From NCBI GenBank assembly GCA_012516935.1, contig JAAYVZ010000141.1:1-64000 (forward strand): a stretch of DNA of 64,000 bases, given 5' to 3'. Below, one piece after another: positions 62,471-64,000 of the stretch (position 1 is the stretch's first letter; each line of letters opens with the position of its first letter). The DNA is from Holophagae bacterium (GTDB taxonomy: Bacteria; Acidobacteriota; Thermoanaerobaculia; Thermoanaerobaculales; Thermoanaerobaculaceae). The notes beneath the pieces were generated by a model, which did no database searches, was not told where the DNA came from, and worked only from the letters and a program-made list of their open reading frames with translations. Both the position numbers and the translations under genes were made by a program.

Positions 62471-63994
62471 TCATGCTCGTGAGGCGCGTTCGAGGGTGCG
62501 GTAGGCGACCGCCTCGGCGACGTGACGGGCCGTGACCTCCGGACACCCCTCGAGGTCGGCGATCGTCCGGGCGACCCGGAGAACGCGGTGGACACCGCGG
62601 GCCGACAGCCCGAGTCGTCCCACCGCCAGCTCGAGCAACCGCTCCCCCTCACGGTCCGGCTGGCACCACCGGCGTAGTTGGGGGACGGACAGGGCGGCGT
62701 TGCACGCTGCCGCCCCTCGCTCGCCCCGGGCGAGCTGGCGGGCTCGCGCCGCCACGACCCTGGCGCGAACCGTGCCCGAGCTCTCCCCACACCCGTGGCC
62801 CATCAGCTCCCCGAAACCCACCGCCGGCACCTCGAGCTGGAGGTCGATGCGATCCAACAGCGGTCCGGAAAGCCGGGCGCGGTAGCGCTGGATCTGCGGC
62901 GGCGTGCACCGGCACTCGCGTCGGGGATCGCCGAGATGTCCGCACGGGCAGGGGTTGGAGGCGGCGACGAGCTGGAACCGGGCGGGGAAGCGCAGAGAGC
63001 CGACGGCCCGAGCGATCACCACCTCACCGCTCTCCAGCGGCTGGCGCAGCACCTCGAGCACGTCTCGCCGGAACTCGGTGATCTCGTCGAGGAAGAGCAC
63101 CCCGTTGTGCGCCAGCGAAACCTCGCCGGGCCGCGGCGTCGACCCTCCGCCCACCAGCCCGGCCGCCGAGATCGTGTGGTGCGGCGCCCGGAACGGCCGG
63201 TGGGCGATGAGACCAGCCGGGCGTGGCACCCGCTGGGCCACCGAGTAGACCTTGGTGGTGGCGAGCGCCTCCCCCTCCTCGAGGGGCGGTAGGATTCCCG
63301 GCAGCCGTTGGGCCAGCATCGTCTTGCCGGCACCCGGCGGCCCCATGAGCAGGAGGTGATGCCCGCCGGCGGCGGCGATCTCGAGGGCGCGCTTTGCCTG
63401 AGGTTGCCCGCTCACCTCGGCGAGGTCGGGTCCCTCTGGCGGCGCGGCGGAAGGGCCGCCGTTGCCCCCCCTCACCGGGGGAATCTCCCGCTCCCCACGC
63501 AGGAACGCCACCCCCTCCGCGAGGCTGCACGCTGGCAGCAACCGCGCGCCGGCGACGACCCTGGCTTCGGCCAAGTTCTCGACCGGCAGGAGCACCGAGG
63601 CGCCGGCCTCGGTTGCCGCCTCGACGATTGGCAGCACCCCACGCACCGGGCGCAACACGCCGTCGAGCGCCAGCTCCCCGAGCAACCAGAGGTCCGGGGG
63701 AACCACCGGCGAGTGGCCGCACGCTGCCAGCACCCCGCATGCCATCGCCAGGTCGAGGAGCGCGCCTTCCTTGCGCTCCTCGGCCGGCGAGAGGTTGACG
63801 ATGATGGCGCGACCGGTCATGTCGGCGCCCAGGTGCCGGATCGCCGCCAACACCCGCTCCCGCGCCTCCCGGACCGCCGCGTCCGGCAACCCGACCACCG
63901 CCAGATCACCGGAGCCGTAGCGGGCGGCAACCTCGACCTGGACGCGCAGCGCCTCGACACCTCGGGGCACCGCTGAGTACACACGAGTCACCAT
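62471..63994 (-). CDS. comM: YifB/ComM family Mg chelatase-like AAA+ ATPase
   Basis: The 507-residue AAA+ protein has an N-terminal Lon-like (ChlI) domain (1-170), a Mg-chelatase AAA core with Walker A GPPGAGKTM and Walker B VLFLDEI, a Cys-rich insert (NPCPCGHLGDPRRECRC) and the C-terminal Mg_chelatase_C domain. ComM is a helicase that helps integrate DNA during natural transformation; YifB homologues are widespread. The gene is complete within the window, starting six bases from its edge. Confidence 0.93.
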   Translation of the reverse strand: MVTRVYSAVPRGVEALRVQVEVAARYGSGDLAVVGLPDAAVREARERVLAAIRHLGADMTGRAIIVNLSPAEERKEGALLDLAMACGVLAACGHSPVVPPDLWLLGELALDGVLRPVRGVLPIVEAATEAGASVLLPVENLAEARVVAGARLLPACSLAEGVAFLRGEREIPPVRGGNGGPSAAPPEGPDLAEVSGQPQAKRALEIAAAGGHHLLLMGPPGAGKTMLAQRLPGILPPLEEGEALATTKVYSVAQRVPRPAGLIAHRPFRAPHHTISAAGLVGGGSTPRPGEVSLAHNGVLFLDEITEFRRDVLEVLRQPLESGEVVIARAVGSLRFPARFQLVAASNPCPCGHLGDPRRECRCTPPQIQRYRARLSGPLLDRIDLQLEVPAVGFGELMGHGCGESSGTVRARVVAARARQLARGERGAAACNAALSVPQLRRWCQPDREGERLLELAVGRLGLSARGVHRVLRVARTIADLEGCPEVTARHVAEAVAYRTLERASRA

Positions 63995-64000
63995 GATCTC

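Overview
The window is about 64 kb of GC-rich, gene-dense bacterial chromosome. I see no insertion sequence, prophage, CRISPR array or rRNA. A TonB-dependent receptor points to a Gram-negative envelope. The mix of an MglA-type GTPase next to a MerR regulator, a SUF operon with SufU and a DUF59 protein, a Ser/Thr kinase, NikR and tandem secreted beta-rich proteins fits a deep-branching phylum such as Acidobacteriota. That assignment is inference, not shown by a marker gene. GTG and TTG starts and 4-base stop/start overlaps are common, and several genes lack a Shine-Dalgarno site but have a TANNNT box 6-7 bases before the start.

Layout. 1-13.2 kb: a Ser/Thr kinase, a zinc-ribbon/DUF2007 protein and two small membrane-anchored proteins (minus strand); then YihY/BrkB, a TldD/TldE protease pair, thioredoxin, a nitrilase-family amidohydrolase, a rubrerythrin-like protein, an M29-like aminopeptidase, a NapH-like polyferredoxin, a four-TM protein and two tandem nitroreductases. 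13.4-20 kb: ribosomal protein bL31 with a structured leader, and a seven-gene SUF iron-sulfur operon headed by an Rrf2 regulator (rrf2-sufC-sufB-sufD-sufS-sufU-sufT-like). 20.1-22.6 kb: a THEP1 NTPase, an M14 carboxypeptidase and tRNA-Ala. 23.1-26.5 kb: gap-pgk-tpiA-secG and tRNA-Leu, a compact glycolysis/secretion operon. 26.9-32.8 kb: two tandem secreted paralogues of unknown function, Der GTPase, an MglA-like GTPase with a long proline-rich tail, a MerR regulator and tRNA-Pro. 33-38.7 kb: NikR and a TonB receptor that share a matching operator (a nickel-uptake unit), then RtcB and a SelD that is itself a selenoprotein, read through an in-frame UGA. 38.8-45.4 kb: a STAS protein, an ANKH/MATE-like exporter, a 52-aa protein, UbiE-like methyltransferase, and an amidase-GerMN lipoprotein-MurI-RNase PH cluster.

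The most unusual stretch is 45.5-58.7 kb. Three large polytopic membrane proteins of the GT-C glycosyltransferase type each end in the same NPCBM-like domain of about 140 residues. They sit beside a 1,599-residue protein that joins a GT-C half, a DUF2298 half and a C-terminal NHL propeller, followed upstream in the same operon by a DUF362 protein and a UbiA-family enzyme resembling decaprenyl-phosphate phosphoribosyltransferase. Together these look like a surface glycan or protein glycosylation system fed by polyprenyl-phosphate sugars, possibly pentoses. I do not recognise it as a described locus.

The window ends with TlyA, an MBL-fold hydrolase, a 775-residue protein with a divergent class III cyclase-like core, and a complete YifB/ComM ATPase.
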